Made by a program: the position numbers and the translations under genes. Source: Eucalyptus grandis (taxonomy: Eukaryota > Streptophyta > Magnoliopsida > Myrtales > Myrtaceae). Taken from it: DNA of 64,000 nucleotides. Shown here piece by piece: positions 36,336-48,156 of this stretch. Where the stretch lies: contig NC_052612.1 in the NCBI RefSeq assembly GCF_016545825.1, forward strand, positions 43,259,738 through 43,323,737. The letters are read 5' to 3'. The first letter of the stretch is position 1, and every line of letters starts with the position of its first letter. The notes under the pieces are model-generated. The model did no database searches, was not told the DNA's origin, and saw nothing but the letters and a program-made list of their open reading frames with translations.

Positions 36336-36930
36336 GCAAGGGCGGGCAAGGGCACAAGCGCTAGAAATCTAGTTATAAGAACGGGGACCAAGGCATGGGT
36401 GTTGGGACCCAAGCATTGCCACCATGGTCTCAAGTTCGCCCTCGATGGGTTGGGCTTTAGCATGGGGGACTTGATCCTAGGCACTAGGGACTTGATCTCA
36501 ACGAGCCTAGACTTAGGTGCAAGGAAATTTAGGCGTAGGCACTAGGGTCTCTAATCCAGGTGCAAGGACCCAAGCCACAAGTACTAAGGTCTTCGGCTTA
36601 GCCTTGATTTACTTGAACCTATGCACAAGTGTCGACACTAGAGCTTGGTTGTTAGGGATTTGAGCACAAGTTTTTGAGGTCTCAAGTTTGGCCCTATGGA
36701 ACCAAGCCAAGGTGTCAGGGATCTCAGCAAGTGTACCCAAGTCCTAGGCCTAGCCTTTGTGGGCTTGGGTGCTAATGTCTTGAGCCCCACTTTTTTTTTT
36801 ACCCTGGCCCAAATATTGGGTTTTTGAACTTAGCTTTTTTTGACTCGACCTTGGCATATTGACTCGATTTGTCACTGAGGACCTACGGACAAGCGTTGGG
36901 GTTTCCGTGCCTAAACATGGAGTTTCTAAT
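36336..36930. repeat. Degenerate short-period repeat, right of the copia insertion
   Basis: Continues the repeat at 30000-30851, with words such as GCCTAG, GGACCCAAG, GTGCAAGGA and ACTAGGG. It was one tract before the retrotransposon inserted. Confidence 0.55.
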
Positions 36931-37122
36931 CCAAGCTTGGATATCTAATCATAATTTATAAAATGATTTTCAATATTTTAAAGAGAATCGTTTTCTTGAA
37001 TTTAAACATAGATTTTCCATTACTTAGGAAAATGTTTCAACTCAATTTTTTAAGTGATATAAATACCCAAAAATGAGGAAAATGTTTTCATTGATAATAT
37101 TTTTGTGAAATAAAGAGAGCCT

Positions 37123-38240
37123 ATATATATATGTTTTTTTTTTTTTTGTTAATCCTACAATAACTTTCAAATCATTGTGAGACTTTTACTTTACTTCTTT
37201 GTAGAGCGCGATGGTCAAAATATATATCTGAAATTAATTGTTCCCATCTTAATTCCTCTTGAAGAGGTGAAGACCTGAAAATAGAAATTCAAACTCTTTA
37301 CCTCCTCATTTTCCATATGAAAATGGTGATGCTTAGGGAGCCTAATTACAGGAAATCTTTTCCTAATCGATGAGTTTTTCCAAAAGAGTATCTACCCAAG
37401 TCATTGGAATTGAAAGGCTAGGAAAAGAACACTTCTCCCCTCTTTTCTCCCTTTCATCATCACACCACCAAAGCCCTCTCAACAGGCGGTTGCTGTTGTG
37501 GCTGCCCACGAATCATCATCGTCGTCGAGCCTACAAGCATTGCCATATAACGCCCAACTCGTCGTCCCTTCCTATGTGGATCACAAAGGAGGCAACATTC
37601 ATCGGACCTCGTGATCTAAGATTTGCCTATTGGAGCCCCTCACCAACCTGGCCGGGCTCAAGCGTCGACGGGGCACGCATGCGAGGGATGTGGACCGCCG
37701 TGGGGGGTTGCCATGGAGATAGGTCGGCCGACAAATTTTGACTCTAAAAATTATAAAGAGACGGTTCCAATACTTTCTAATTTTAAGACCTTCATCGCTT
37801 TCTTTATTGGAAATCTACATTGTGCTTGTTCTACATATCTTTTTTCTAAATTACCCAAATAGAATCTTGCAAGTTCAGTTTCCCGAAGCAATTGGTCCCC
37901 GCTTTTTTGGCAAATAAAGAAGAAGGAAGAAATTGTTCTTATATATATATATATATATATAATAATCGAAAAAAAGAAAAAGAAAAAAGAGGGAAAGAAG
38001 GGAGCACGAGTGTAGGCCACCAATTATTCTAGTGGATCACATCATCTGGACCTCATGGCGCCCAGATCAACGGCCACGATTTCGAGCACGAGAAAGAGGC
38101 CTGGCAATGGTTCTAGATCCTTCCTCCCTCCCCCTTCCCCCTTCCCCCAACTCCCTTTCATTTACCTCGCAATTTCCCCCACCCGCCAACAAATCTTGAC
38201 CGTCCATCGCCTCCCCCTTATTAATCCCAGATCCCCCAGC
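37123..38240. other. Upstream intergenic region of the DnaJ gene
   Basis: Contains a (TA)n tract at about 37939-37961 and one 123-codon frame (37370) without domain features, which I do not accept as a gene. The CT tract at about 38249-38272 lies in the likely leader. Confidence 0.5.
38111..38123 (+). promoter_or_regulatory. Candidate heat-shock element upstream of the DnaJ gene
   Basis: TTCTAGATCCTTC fits three alternating units TTC-nn-GAA-nn-TTC with one mismatch (GAT for GAA). It lies about 420 bp before the ATG. Many DnaJ genes are heat-inducible, so the site is plausible, but a single imperfect element is weak evidence. Confidence 0.3.
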
Positions 38241-38529
38241 TCTCTCCTTCTCTCTCTCTCTCTCTCTCTCTTTCTAGAGCCGTGTCTGCGCTCGACCTCC
38301 TTCAAGGCCAGGCCTTTCCCCTCCGATCCGTCCAGCTTCCCCAAGGTCAGTCAACCTCGCGTCTTCGCTCGATTCTCTTCCGTCCGTTCTCCGGTCCGAT
38401 CCTCGACGTCGGTTTCGGATTGATCCGGATCTTCTTGTTTCGTAATTGGGTTTTGATTTTTGGGTCCAATTTTTTCGGGGGTTTTCTTGATTTCTGCGGT
38501 GGTGTAGGGTTTTCCAGTGAGGCGGGAAG

Positions 38530-41338
38530 ATGTTCGGAAGAGCGCCGAAGAAGAGCGATAACACCAAGTACTATGATGTCCTCGGGGTCTCCAAGAACGC
38601 TTCCCAGGATGATCTGAAGAAGGCTTACCGGAAGGCCGCTATCAAGAACCACCCCGACAAGGGCGGTGACCCGGAAAAGGTCCCTCCTTGAGCTTCGATT
38701 CGCCTCCTTTGGATTTTGCCCCTCCGTAGTGCTTTTGTTATTGCTTGATTTTGGGGAATTTTTGAATTTTTTTAATAATAATTTTGGGTAATCTGTTCGT
38801 GTTGTCGTTTTGGTGATTTTATGGTTCATTGGATCGGGTGATCAGATCTGCTTCTTCGATAGGGAGCTCTGGTTAATTCGATTTTTCCTGGCCCCTCGTC
38901 GTGGAAATGTCAGGCTTGGATAGGGCGTAGGATCGCGATTGCCATCAATTTTGATTATTCTCGCTGAACGATATGTGGCCTGGCAATCTATGGATTGTGG
39001 AATTGTTGGGCAGTGGATTCTTTGGGAAGCTTGGAGCACAGAAAAGATGAACTTTTTATAGCTTGTGTATCTAGTAGAAAAGTTATCGCGTAAATGCATA
39101 ATAGTTCTTTGTGTTTCTGTCATCTCCGTATGAAAAAAAGTTCATTTTTACAGGGTTTTGGAGTGCTCATTGCTTTATAGGTGCACATGTTTATAATCTG
39201 GTCGTGCAAATTCCAATTTGTACTTGTGTGGGAAAGTTTGATGGGGATGATCAGTTGATTTTTCCTTTTTCACGGCTTGGCTTTCTTACTTAACCATTAT
39301 TGCTTGCGCCATATCAATGATTTTTCATGGCTTGACGTGGTTTCTAGATTCTCCAGTCTCTGCAATGTTCCTATAATACTGTGCTTGTACCATTTTGCCA
39401 ATGAATGTTTTCCTGCAGTTTAAGGAATTGGCACAAGCCTATGAAGTCCTGAGTGACCCTGAAAAACGAGAGATTTATGATCAATATGGTGAGGATGCTC
39501 TCAAGGAAGGAATGGGTGGAGGAGGTGGAGGCCATGATCCGTTTGACATTTTCCAATCTTTCTTTGGTGGAAGTCCTTTCGGTGGTAAGTTCGATAGGCA
39601 TCCATGACATAAGCATGATGTTTGGTGCCATCTAGTGAATGCTGGAGAAGTCAATACTGATCTAAACTTTTATGGTCTCAGGTGGTGGAAGCAGCAGAGG
39701 CCGAAGGCAGAGAAGAGGCGAGGATGTCATCCATCCTCTCAAGGTGTCTCTCGAAGATCTCTATAATGGTACATCCAAGAAGTTGGCACTATCTCGCAAC
39801 GTCATTTGTTCCAAGTGCAAAGGGTTAGTACAAAGTACTACTGTCTTCTTCTCTGGAATGTGTCTGAGTTCCTGCTAAGTGCTAACTCGATTCTCCTTTC
39901 CATCCATTTGCAGTAAAGGGTCCAAGTCTGGTGCTTCAATCAAATGTGTGGGTTGTCAGGGTTCTGGAATGAAAGTTTCCATTAGACACCTTGGCCCCTC
40001 TATGATCCAGCAGATGCAACATCCATGCAATGAGTGTAAGGGTACTGGGGAGACTATAAATGACAAGGATCGCTGCCCACAGTGCAAGGGTGAGAAGGTT
40101 GTTCAGGAGAAAAAGGTTCTGGAGGTAATAGTGGAAAAGGGTATGCAAAATGGACAGAAGATAAAATTCCCTGGGGAAGCTGATGAAGCTGTAAGAAAAT
40201 CTCTATCTTGTTCTAATTCCCCCTTTTCAGGACCTCAAGCTTTATGCAATTACAATTTGTGGTGCTGTATTTGTTATTTAATCAATAATCGACTTGACGT
40301 CTCTCCTTGCTTAATGGCAGCCTGACACCGTAACCGGTGACATTGTGTTTGTCTTGCAACAAAAGGAGCATCCCAAGTATAAGAGGAAGGGAGATGACTT
40401 GTTCTATGAACATACATTGTCCCTTACGGAATCACTTTGCGGCTTCCAATTTGCATTGAGTCATTTGGATGGCAGGCAGCTTCTTATTAAATCCCAACCT
40501 GGAGAGGTCATTAAGCCTGGTGAGTAACTACTTCAAGGACCATTGAGCAGAATTCTGGAGGATCTTTAGAACTTTGGAGTGTTTATTCTAGTTTGAAATT
40601 GGCTTTTATATGAACTCATTATTTAATTTGGCGTTTTAACCAGTCAATGTTTGCACTTGAATGTCAACTAAAGGTTTTCAAAATTTTGATCTATACCTTT
40701 ATATATACGTCTTGTCACTGGTGGACTCAAGATGTCAGGGATCCTTTTTGCCGCATTACACGGACTCTGTGTTGGATGATATTTGTCATGTACAATTCTC
40801 CTCAGACGGCTGTGGTTTTTTTTTGTCGTATTTTATGCTGCTTAGACAATTTAGATTTGCAAATGCCATACATGTTCACATCCAGATTGAAAATTTTGGT
40901 TTTCTTATGGTAGTTATTTTTTTAGTTTTGATGCTGTGGCTATGTGAACATGAAACAATTCATACCTTATCTATACACTAGTAGTTGTCGCTACTAATTA
41001 CGTGTTTCTGTTGACCAGACCAATTCAAGGCGATAAATGATGAAGGGATGCCTATCTACCCGAGGCCATTCATGAAGGGCAAACTCTACATCCACTTCAC
41101 GGTGGAGTTCCCAGACACCCTGAGCCCTGAGCAATGCAAGGCCCTGGAAACAATTCTGCCACCAAGGTCATCAGCGCAGCTCACCGATATGGAATTGGAT
41201 GAGTGCGAGGAAACGACCCTTCACGATGTTAACATCGAGGAGGAGATGCGGCGGAAGCAGGCGCAGGCCCAGGAGGCATACGAGGAGGACGAGGACATGC
41301 ACGGTGGTGCCCAGAGGGTGCAGTGCGCCCAACAATAA
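38530..41338 (+). CDS. Type I DnaJ/Hsp40 co-chaperone, farnesylated (AtJ2/AtJ3-like), 6 exons
   Basis: Exons 38530-38679, 39419-39584, 39682-39823, 39914-40190, 40321-40519 and 41019-41338 join in frame to 417 residues, as in plant DNAJ2/DNAJ3. The J domain (about 12-75) has the HPD triad that stimulates Hsp70 ATPase. A Gly/Phe linker follows ([20 protein letters not shown]). Four zinc-binding CxxCxGxG motifs begin at Cys148, 164, 191 and 207, the fourth ending GEK rather than GxG. The C-terminus CAQQ is a CaaX box for farnesylation, tethering the cytosolic chaperone to membranes. A leader intron is possible: AAG|GTCAGT near 38347 to TGTAG| near 38509. The first coding intron has a weak donor (AAG|GTCCCT), but the frame join is unambiguous. 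Confidence 0.94.
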
Positions 41339-42180
41339 TGGATGTGCTGATCGAATGAAATAACGTTAGACGCGGCGATGGATTGGCTAGCATCTGAACG
41401 TTGTGGTTATGCAACCCTGTGGAGACCGACGTATCTTTGAAATTGTGTTTCCGTTGTTCTAGCACCTAGATTGTAGTCTCCTTTTTGAGAGTTTGCATTG
41501 ATATTGAAAGAACGTGATGAAGAATTTAGTATGTGGACCTGCACGACTTAAGATTATGTTATTGCATCGTGTATTTGGTATGCACTCAGGACCTGTCGCC
41601 TCCCCTTCATTTACGTACATTCTATCATCTTGCTCTTCCGTTCTTCGCCTTTACGCACGAGGCGCATTGCGACCTCTTAGGACGTTTGGCTGATGAGCGC
41701 GGTCAGGTTCGCCATTCGGAATCGAAAGAGGACTTTTATCTATAAGTTGAACGTCTCGGACTCAGATATTTCCCCCTCTTCTCTTTGCGGGGTTATAGAG
41801 CAATGTCGAGTACGCCTCTAATCTTAAAATTGTGTTAACTCGACCTCTGCAATTTAAATGAAACCAAGACTTTTAACTTGATTTCTGGGAGGCCGTGGTG
41901 CTTTTCTTGTTCATGTAGAAACCCCTTTCCTATTGTCATGTCTACACGCAAAAGCCATCAGCCGATAGAGAATCCTACCATTGGAACCCAAACGTAATAC
42001 AAAGTAGTTGCCAAGTCCAGTCAATATCACGACGGTTAACATGGGTTCAAGGTTGGACTTACAATTAGGATTAAGTAAACCTTATTGTACCCAATTTTTT
42101 TTTTTTCCAGTCAAATATATATTTCTCCTTCTCTGACCAACAATTTCTTGGTAAGGTGGTAAAAGCTGAACTAACTTATT
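41339..42180. other. 3' flank of the DnaJ gene and intergenic DNA
   Basis: The first 200 bp are probably 3' UTR. About 41655-41770 resembles 47745-47885 (GAGGCGCATT, GCCATTCGRAAT, GAAAGAGGACTT, TATAAGTTGA), a dispersed noncoding repeat of unknown type. Confidence 0.5.
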
Positions 42181-42184
42181 TCGA

Positions 42185-42827
42185 GAGAAGTACAAAAAAA
42201 GTTCTAAACATATTACATAAGTACCAAATTTAGTCTAAAGTCTTTTTATAATGGTATTAATTCAGTCCATTTGACCAATTTAGATTGGAAATCGTTGACA
42301 TGGATGTCGACTATCATACGTGAAACAACCGGCAAAATATTATGATTTTTTTCATTATATTTTTTTGTTTTTTGTTTTCTTTATTAACTTGTTTCCTTTT
42401 CTTTCCTTCATTTTGGCCGACAAGGGTCATTGCCGGTTGCTGGCGAGGGTGTCGGCCTCGCTTGTGGCCGGTGAGGGCATGATGGCAAAGGCCTTTGGCC
42501 AGGGCCTTTGCAACCTTGTCGGTTGTAGCCAAGGGCTTGTTGCCCCTCATTGGCCAAAGCCAAGGTGGGGAGGGAAGAAAGAAGAAAAAAATAATAAAAA
42601 GAGAATAACAAAAAATTTAAAAAATTATATAAAAATGTCCACATTTGCATTAGTCATGCCACGTGGTATGACTAGCGTCTACATTAATGATTTCCAACTC
42701 AAATTGAAAGATGGATTGAATTGATAATAATGTAAAAATATTTAGGATTAATTTGATGCAATTGAAAAATTTTAAACTAAATTGATATTAATGTAATATT
42801 TTTCGAATCTTTTTGGTACTTTTTCCC
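42185..42827. mobile_element. Foldback-type element with GC-rich core
   Basis: Long imperfect inverted arms of about 150 bp: left words AAGTACAAAAAAAGTTC, AATTCAGTCCAT and TTGGAAATCGTTGACAT match the reverse of right words GAATCTTTTTGGTACTT, ATGGATTGAATT and ATTAATGATTTCCAA. The middle (about 42415-42560) is GC-rich with GGCCGACAAGG and GGCCAGGGCC words. No transposase, so it is non-autonomous. Ends are approximate. Confidence 0.55.
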
Positions 42828-44189
42828 ACTCGTTTCTCTCGGAGAATACCTTTTTCTACTTTAGTAAGCACACTGAACTGGCCAAACTTCTCTATTGTGA
42901 TTAATTGGGGTTTCATAAGAGCAAGAACTTCAATCATGTCTTTTTTTGTGGGAGCAAGTGCACCAAAAATCTTAAAATCTATCTCTGAACTGTAATTAAA
43001 TTTTAAAATTTTTAAAAAGTGTAATCAAATTTAAAATTGTCAAAATGGATGTCGATGGTTGGATCCAGATTACAGCTCTTGATCAGAATGCGGAGCTCTT
43101 TACATTTGAGGAGTGGAAGCGAGCTGATAGGGTAATCAAATTTGGGGAACTGCTTAAATCTAAAGAAATGGAAAGCAAATTCCAGGCTCGGACGAGCTTT
43201 CATTAAACAAGTTGGACCTAAAGATCCAGATCTACGGTGTAATTTACTATCCTACGATGCAAAATAATGCTCATCTGATAGCTCGTAGAATCGGCAAGGT
43301 GCTCGACGTCGATCCAGTCGAACATACGAAAGGGGGTAGAGGGGTTTCGTTCAAGTGGAGATGGCCTTTCAGCCGGGGGTTTCCTCGAGTCCAGCAATGT
43401 AGTTACTTAGCCATGGAGATGGTGAGTATTGGGCAGGGCTTTAGTAAATCTAGCTTCGAGCTCAAGCAGCTATGACGGCGAGCTTTGATCTCGACGGGCC
43501 ATGGCACCTGCGAGCTTTGAGGTCTGCTTTGCCTTGGAAGCTCGCCGTCGCCATGGCCGCTCGAGCTTGATGATGATGGCCGTAGTGGTTAGGCTTGTGT
43601 ACAGAAGAAAGGAGTAGTACTAGGGGGAGCATGCATGGAAATGAAGAAAAGAAAAAAAACAGAAGAAAAATCATGTCGCGCCACATGTTTTAATGAAAAA
43701 GGAAATGTCTAATGAAGAGATTTGATTGTGCTTTTTAAAATTTTTTGTCACTCCATTATATTTTTATGGTTAATTTTACGAATTCTCTCTATTATATATA
43801 TATTAACAATTAGATGGGTGATATGTATATTTGGATATATTACATTGTTGAATTTATCCTCTTGCCACCCATTTAACAGTAAACCTACAAAATGTATTTG
43901 ACATGAATAGTGAATGTAATTTTGAACATTGCTTATACATTAATGTACTTGTTATATAATGTAAAAAATTTCCATCGGGTGCTTGAATAGACCAATTTAA
44001 GTAATCCTTATTTGGTGTATCATTCTTAACATTCCATCCCTCGTTTTCACAATCTTATGAGCAAACATTTTTAGAGAATTGGTAATGACTAATTACATTT
44101 TTCATCCTTTTCCATCTCACAAAGTTTAAAATTTCCAAAATTTTCCTTTCATCACTCTGATCTCTCTCTCTGTTTTTTTTTTTTTTGGT
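42828..44189. other. Intergenic DNA with a GC-rich patch
   Basis: No supported gene. A GC-rich patch at about 43440-43570 (GAGCTT, GCTCGCCGTCGCC) resembles the cores of nearby foldback elements. A word AATCAAATTT recurs at about 43020 and 43135. Confidence 0.45.
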
Positions 44190-44420
44190 GGAAAGTAGCC
44201 TTAAAATCCTTTTCTTTTTCCGCCCTTATCTGCTAGGCGGAAGATTTAGGTAATCTAATAACCTCACCAGTTACAAGATTTAGGTAATAACATCATTAGT
44301 TACTATCGCCTTTGTACTTGCCAAATTTATTCTGACCTTGTCGTCCTTCTACCTTGGCACCACTTCATATGTATCCACAATCCTTTTTGTCTTTATTTTA
44401 CTTAGCCATCTTGGCTTTTG
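44190..44420 (+). promoter_or_regulatory. Distal promoter box shared by the RING-H2 array, copy 1
   Basis: Contains the doubled word AGATTTAGGTAAT (about 44243 and 44277), then TTTGTACTTGCCAAATTT and TGGCACCACTTCATAT. The same ordered set occurs at 48190-48360, 51700-51870 and 61950-62090. Conservation through duplication may be passive or may mean the region is a promoter. Confidence 0.45.
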
Positions 44421-45288
44421 ACCTTTGTTCTTTTTTCCCAATATCTTGTGTTTCAAGGGTTTTTGAAAAATATTTCTTGCACAAGTAATTATAAGATGAA
44501 AAATTTCGTTTATTAATGGAAGGAATATGATTAACAAAATTAAATAACATATATGTGTCAACTTGGACTGTAATTGCGGATTAAATTTTTTATTATGTTG
44601 ACAATGTACCGAATAAAAATCTTTTTTTTTTTTGGGGCCTCACATAATCCAATCCATTTCTTGCAGAACGGTCATGTTGACCAGCGTCACCATAGGTGCT
44701 TTTTATATTGGCTATAGTGTAATAATGAACTTAGAGCGAGGCATCCAAAATTGTTCTAGCGAGACACTCTGATTTGTATAAAAATTTGTTGCATTCAAAA
44801 CAAAATGATGCTTGCCACTTAGTTAATTCCTCGGGGGTGCAGGTTCTAACCTACTTATATTATGGATTGAGCAAAAATTACTGCGGTATTTGATGTTAAT
44901 GATTACCGTGGAAAAGAGAATTTCTTCCATTGATTGGGATGATCTCACCCATTAATTTTGTAGGTCCCATGTAAGCTTCACATGTCATCTGGTTTCATAA
45001 GATTCATTTGGTTCATTGAATCAGATTCATCTAGAGTTTACCGTCGGCTAACGAAAATCGATCATCTTACCAAAAAATAAGAACAAAGGAAAAACAGATC
45101 GAAAGGGGAAATACGAGATTTTGGCAAGCGCCGGAGAAAAGGGTAAACGATTGCGCAACCCGCCATTTCCAGACACGTCTTCATCACTCTGCTTCTTCAC
45201 CACCTGAACAGTGAAACACCGTCTCTCTCCCTCTCCCCCCGTGTTCAACGACGTGGCCAACTCCTCGATCGATTGATCCGCCGGCAAC

Positions 45289-45738
45289 ATGAGCGGCACG
45301 CTCGAGTTCTTTTATGGCGTCGGGATCTACCTCGTTGTCCTCACCCTCATCACCCTCTTTGCCCTCGCCTCCTACCTCTGCGCCCGCATCTGCGTCCTGC
45401 CGCCCCGGAGCCACTCCCTCGCCGCGGCGGAGGACGGCAGCTACTCCGTTGCAATCGCGCTTGGCCTCGACGAGGCCACGCTGGGGAGCTTCCCGACGCT
45501 CCTCTACTCTCAGGCGAAGGCCGCGAGCTGGACCTGCTGCTCCATTTGCTTGTCAGAGTACATGGAGACGGACGTGCTGAGACTGCTGCCGGACTGTGGC
45601 CATGACTTCCACTCGAAGTGTGTCGATCCGTGGTTGAGAATGAGCCGGTCGTGTCCGAACTGCAGGACCTTGTCGGTTCCAACTCCGGTCCGGATACCCC
45701 TGGCTGAGGTTGCGCCTTTGGCGACGTCGCTGCGGTGA
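45289..45738 (+). CDS. RING-H2 finger protein, ATL family (ATL70-like), copy 1
   Basis: An intronless 149-residue membrane-anchored E3 ubiquitin ligase. One membrane helix at about 9-33 (IYLVVLTLITLFALASYL). The ATL hallmark GLD is at 59-61, in GLDEATLGSFP. The RING-H2 ligands are Cys84, Cys87, Cys103, His105, His108, Cys111, Cys122 and Cys125, with Pro101 one residue before the third cysteine and Trp115 after the sixth ligand, all as in ATLs. The C-terminus LAEVAPLATSLR matches the ATL70 group by my recognition. ATLs ubiquitinate membrane or soluble targets, often in defence or stress responses; the target here is unknown. First of a four-copy array; its proximal leader resembles copy 3. Confidence 0.92.
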   Translation: MSGTLEFFYGVGIYLVVLTLITLFALASYLCARICVLPPRSHSLAAAEDGSYSVAIALGLDEATLGSFPTLLYSQAKAASWTCCSICLSEYMETDVLRLLPDCGHDFHSKCVDPWLRMSRSCPNCRTLSVPTPVRIPLAEVAPLATSLR

Positions 45739-46739
45739 TACAGACTGATCAGAAGGCTGTGGAATTGCGGCGGAGATTCTAGAATCAAACAAAATTCACT
45801 GTAAACGAATTGAGATTTCTCGTGCATGGGTTCGAGGTGGATCTGTGCGTTGATAGTGATGTTCTAGACAGCTTTTTGGAGCTAGAAAGCCATCCTACCG
45901 CTTGCTAGACTCAACAGAGTAAAGTCATCATTTATGAGAACGAAAGCGAGTCTTACATGCAATGTACGCAGCGAATGAGATTGTTAGCGTCAGTGTCTAT
46001 TCGGGTCCCGACTTTCTGTTTTTATTTTTCACGTGTCGATGATTGTGATAGGTCGTGAAGTAGCAAAAATGCATATTTGAGTACAATTCAATACGAATGA
46101 GAACGAAGAGGGAGCATTTTTATAGGTTTGATATTTACATAGAATAAAATAAGGAGAAAAAAGTGCACCCAACAAGATTACAGACAAAAGATTTGAGGGT
46201 GCAATGCAAACAACAAGGATTCCAACAAGTTAATGAACGCTAAAGGCAGCCGGTGGAAGAGAAGTAGGAAGGGATCTAGGAGAAAACAGTACATGTCTGC
46301 AAAACAAGAGGCTGCCAGAAGAGAACCCAGTTTTGGAAAAGAAATGCTCGCCCCCAAGACGTCTGGTCAAGCTTGAAATATGGAAACCGATAAGAGATAT
46401 CAACCTCTCAGATGCTTACGACAACTTGAGATGATGATGATGTAAGTGGCAGCCTGGCAGGTCAAATGTAATAGAATAAGAACAAAGCAGATGCTACCTG
46501 CCGTTTCGGGAGAGAGGGAAAAGGGGAGAGAGAGAGAGAGAGAGTTAAAGACTCGGAACCTTCGCAGCAAAAGACAACATGATCATTACTTGCTCAGGAG
46601 TTCATCACATTAATGTCGGCAAACACCAATTTCTCTCTGCATCTCTTGGTTGACGATGACTCCACCTCAAGCATTGGCTTATGATGATACTTCTATCGTT
46701 TGTGCAATGCTCTCAGTCAAACGAAATGGGCTTGTGAGC

Positions 46740-47112
46740 CCTAGATCTAGCAAGGGCCACGACCCTTGCTCAGTGGTCAGCGGAGGTCGCCAATGCCGCT
46801 GCCGGCCTTCTAGAAAAAGAGGGAAATAAAGAAAAGAATAGACAATAGAAAATATAAAAAAATAATACAAAATGCAGATTTTTTTAAAAATAAAAAATGG
46901 TCCACATCGGTGATGTCCGATTAAAATTATCCGAAATGACTAAATTGACAATTTATTTAAATGTTTATGATTAGTTTGGCAAATCATTTAAATGTTTATA
47001 ATTGAATCGGCAAGTTCTCAAAATATTTATGACTAAATTGACAAAATCAAAAGGTTTAGAATTGAATTGGTCATTGTACATAGGAATTTTTGGATCTTTT
47101 TCCCTTTACTTG
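46740..47112. mobile_element. Foldback-like element remnant in the copy 1 flank
   Basis: A GC-rich patch (46735-46810) is followed by an AT-rich arm with repeated ATGTTTATRATT and GAATTGGTCA words ending GGATCTTTTTCCC, as at the right end of the element at 42185-42827. The left arm is short or missing. Confidence 0.4.
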
Positions 47113-48120
47113 AGTCTCATTTGAATCTTCATTAACCCTTCATCCAAAATTGCTCCTTTTGATTCCGCATGTCCACGTCATTGCTTCAGTCTTTCCCAAA
47201 TCTCATGTCCAATAAAACGATTTTTGGAGATGAATTTCCATGTTAGTGTAAACGACCTCTTATTGAATTTAAAATTTGGGGAAAAACTAAAGTAATTAGG
47301 GTTAGCTTTCTATCTCGCTTGGATTTTTTATTTTGCGCTTGATCTTCAATTTTTTGTGCTCAGAGTACTTGTGCTTGAGACACTCGATTCGGGATGCTCG
47401 AACAACTTGCCTCGGGAGTTTTCCATCTCTCAATCATCAAGAGAAATTTTGGATAGAGGGTTAACGAGGGTAGATTTGAAACTCAAGTAAAAGTTGGTGG
47501 TTTTTTATAAGACGAAAAAAATGTAGTGTAGAATTGGAGTTAAACCTAAAGTTCAGAGTTTTTTATGGGAAGAAAAGAAAGTTCAGAGTAGAATTAAGAT
47601 TTGGCCTAAAGTTTGAGGTTTTTTAGGGCATTAGGAGGAAAAAATAGTAGGTTTTAGCTGAGATGATCTCGAAGAAAGAAAAAAGAAGCAAAGTTTATCT
47701 TATATATTACGTAATTTTGTTTTGATCCTGCCGCTCTTTCCGAGGCGCATTAGATGTTGAAGAGGGGGACCCTATCCCCTTTATCCGACCTTGTAGGATA
47801 ATAAGCTAACGAGCTCGGTCGTTGTTTGCCATTCGAAATTGAAAGAGGACTTCCATTTATAAGTTGAGCGTCTCAAACTCAGATGTAAGTCTTTCTTTTT
47901 GAGTACAAAGCAAATCTCAAGACATATATTATTATCCATAATGAAAATATTTTTATTGACTACTTATTTCAAGCAATATAAACCATCATTTTCGGGAATA
48001 TATCTTCCAAATAATTCATTTTATATAAAACAAATTGAGCGGAATTAGATTTTTCATCCTTTCCCATCTCACAAAGTTCAAAAATTGCAAAATTTTCCAC
48101 ACATCACTCAATTTTGTTTT

Positions 48121-48150
48121 TGTTTTTTTTTTTTTTTTTTTTTTTTTTTT
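48121..48150. repeat. Long T homopolymer
   Basis: A nearly pure T run of about 30 bases ending in six Gs, at the left edge of the 1.14-kb duplicated block. A similar T run lies at about 52152-52175 within the second block. Confidence 0.85.
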
Positions 48151-48156
48151 GGGGGG

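Larger units (their letters stand above)
29819..37122. mobile_element. Putative TIR element split by the copia insertion
   Basis: The left edge (GCTTGCGTTTGTTTCGTGAA, then AAAAGTCATTTTCTAGGAAAA) and the right edge read in reverse (GGCTCTCTTTATTTCACAAA, then AACATTTTCCT) are roughly alike, at about two thirds identity by eye. Between them lies a uniform repeat-like filler (30000-30851 and 36336-36930) with no other gene. Removing the copia element leaves about 1.8 kb. I infer an old, non-autonomous DNA transposon; its ends and target duplication are not certain. Confidence 0.35.
45739..48156. other. 3' flank of RING-H2 copy 1 with a later insertion
   Basis: Flank words after the stop recur downstream of copy 3: the part at 46560-46740 matches 60055-60215 (GCATCTCTTGGTTGACGATGA), and 47650-47710 matches 60250-60330 (TTTTAGYTGAGATGATCT). 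In copy 3 these two parts are nearly adjacent; here about 0.9 kb lies between, so sequence was inserted at about 46740-47650. GA repeat at about 46530-46545. Confidence 0.55.

Noticed and set aside
37370..37741. A 123-codon plus-strand frame upstream of the DnaJ gene
   Set aside because: There is no recognisable domain, the composition is uneven, and it lies between transposon remnants and the promoter.
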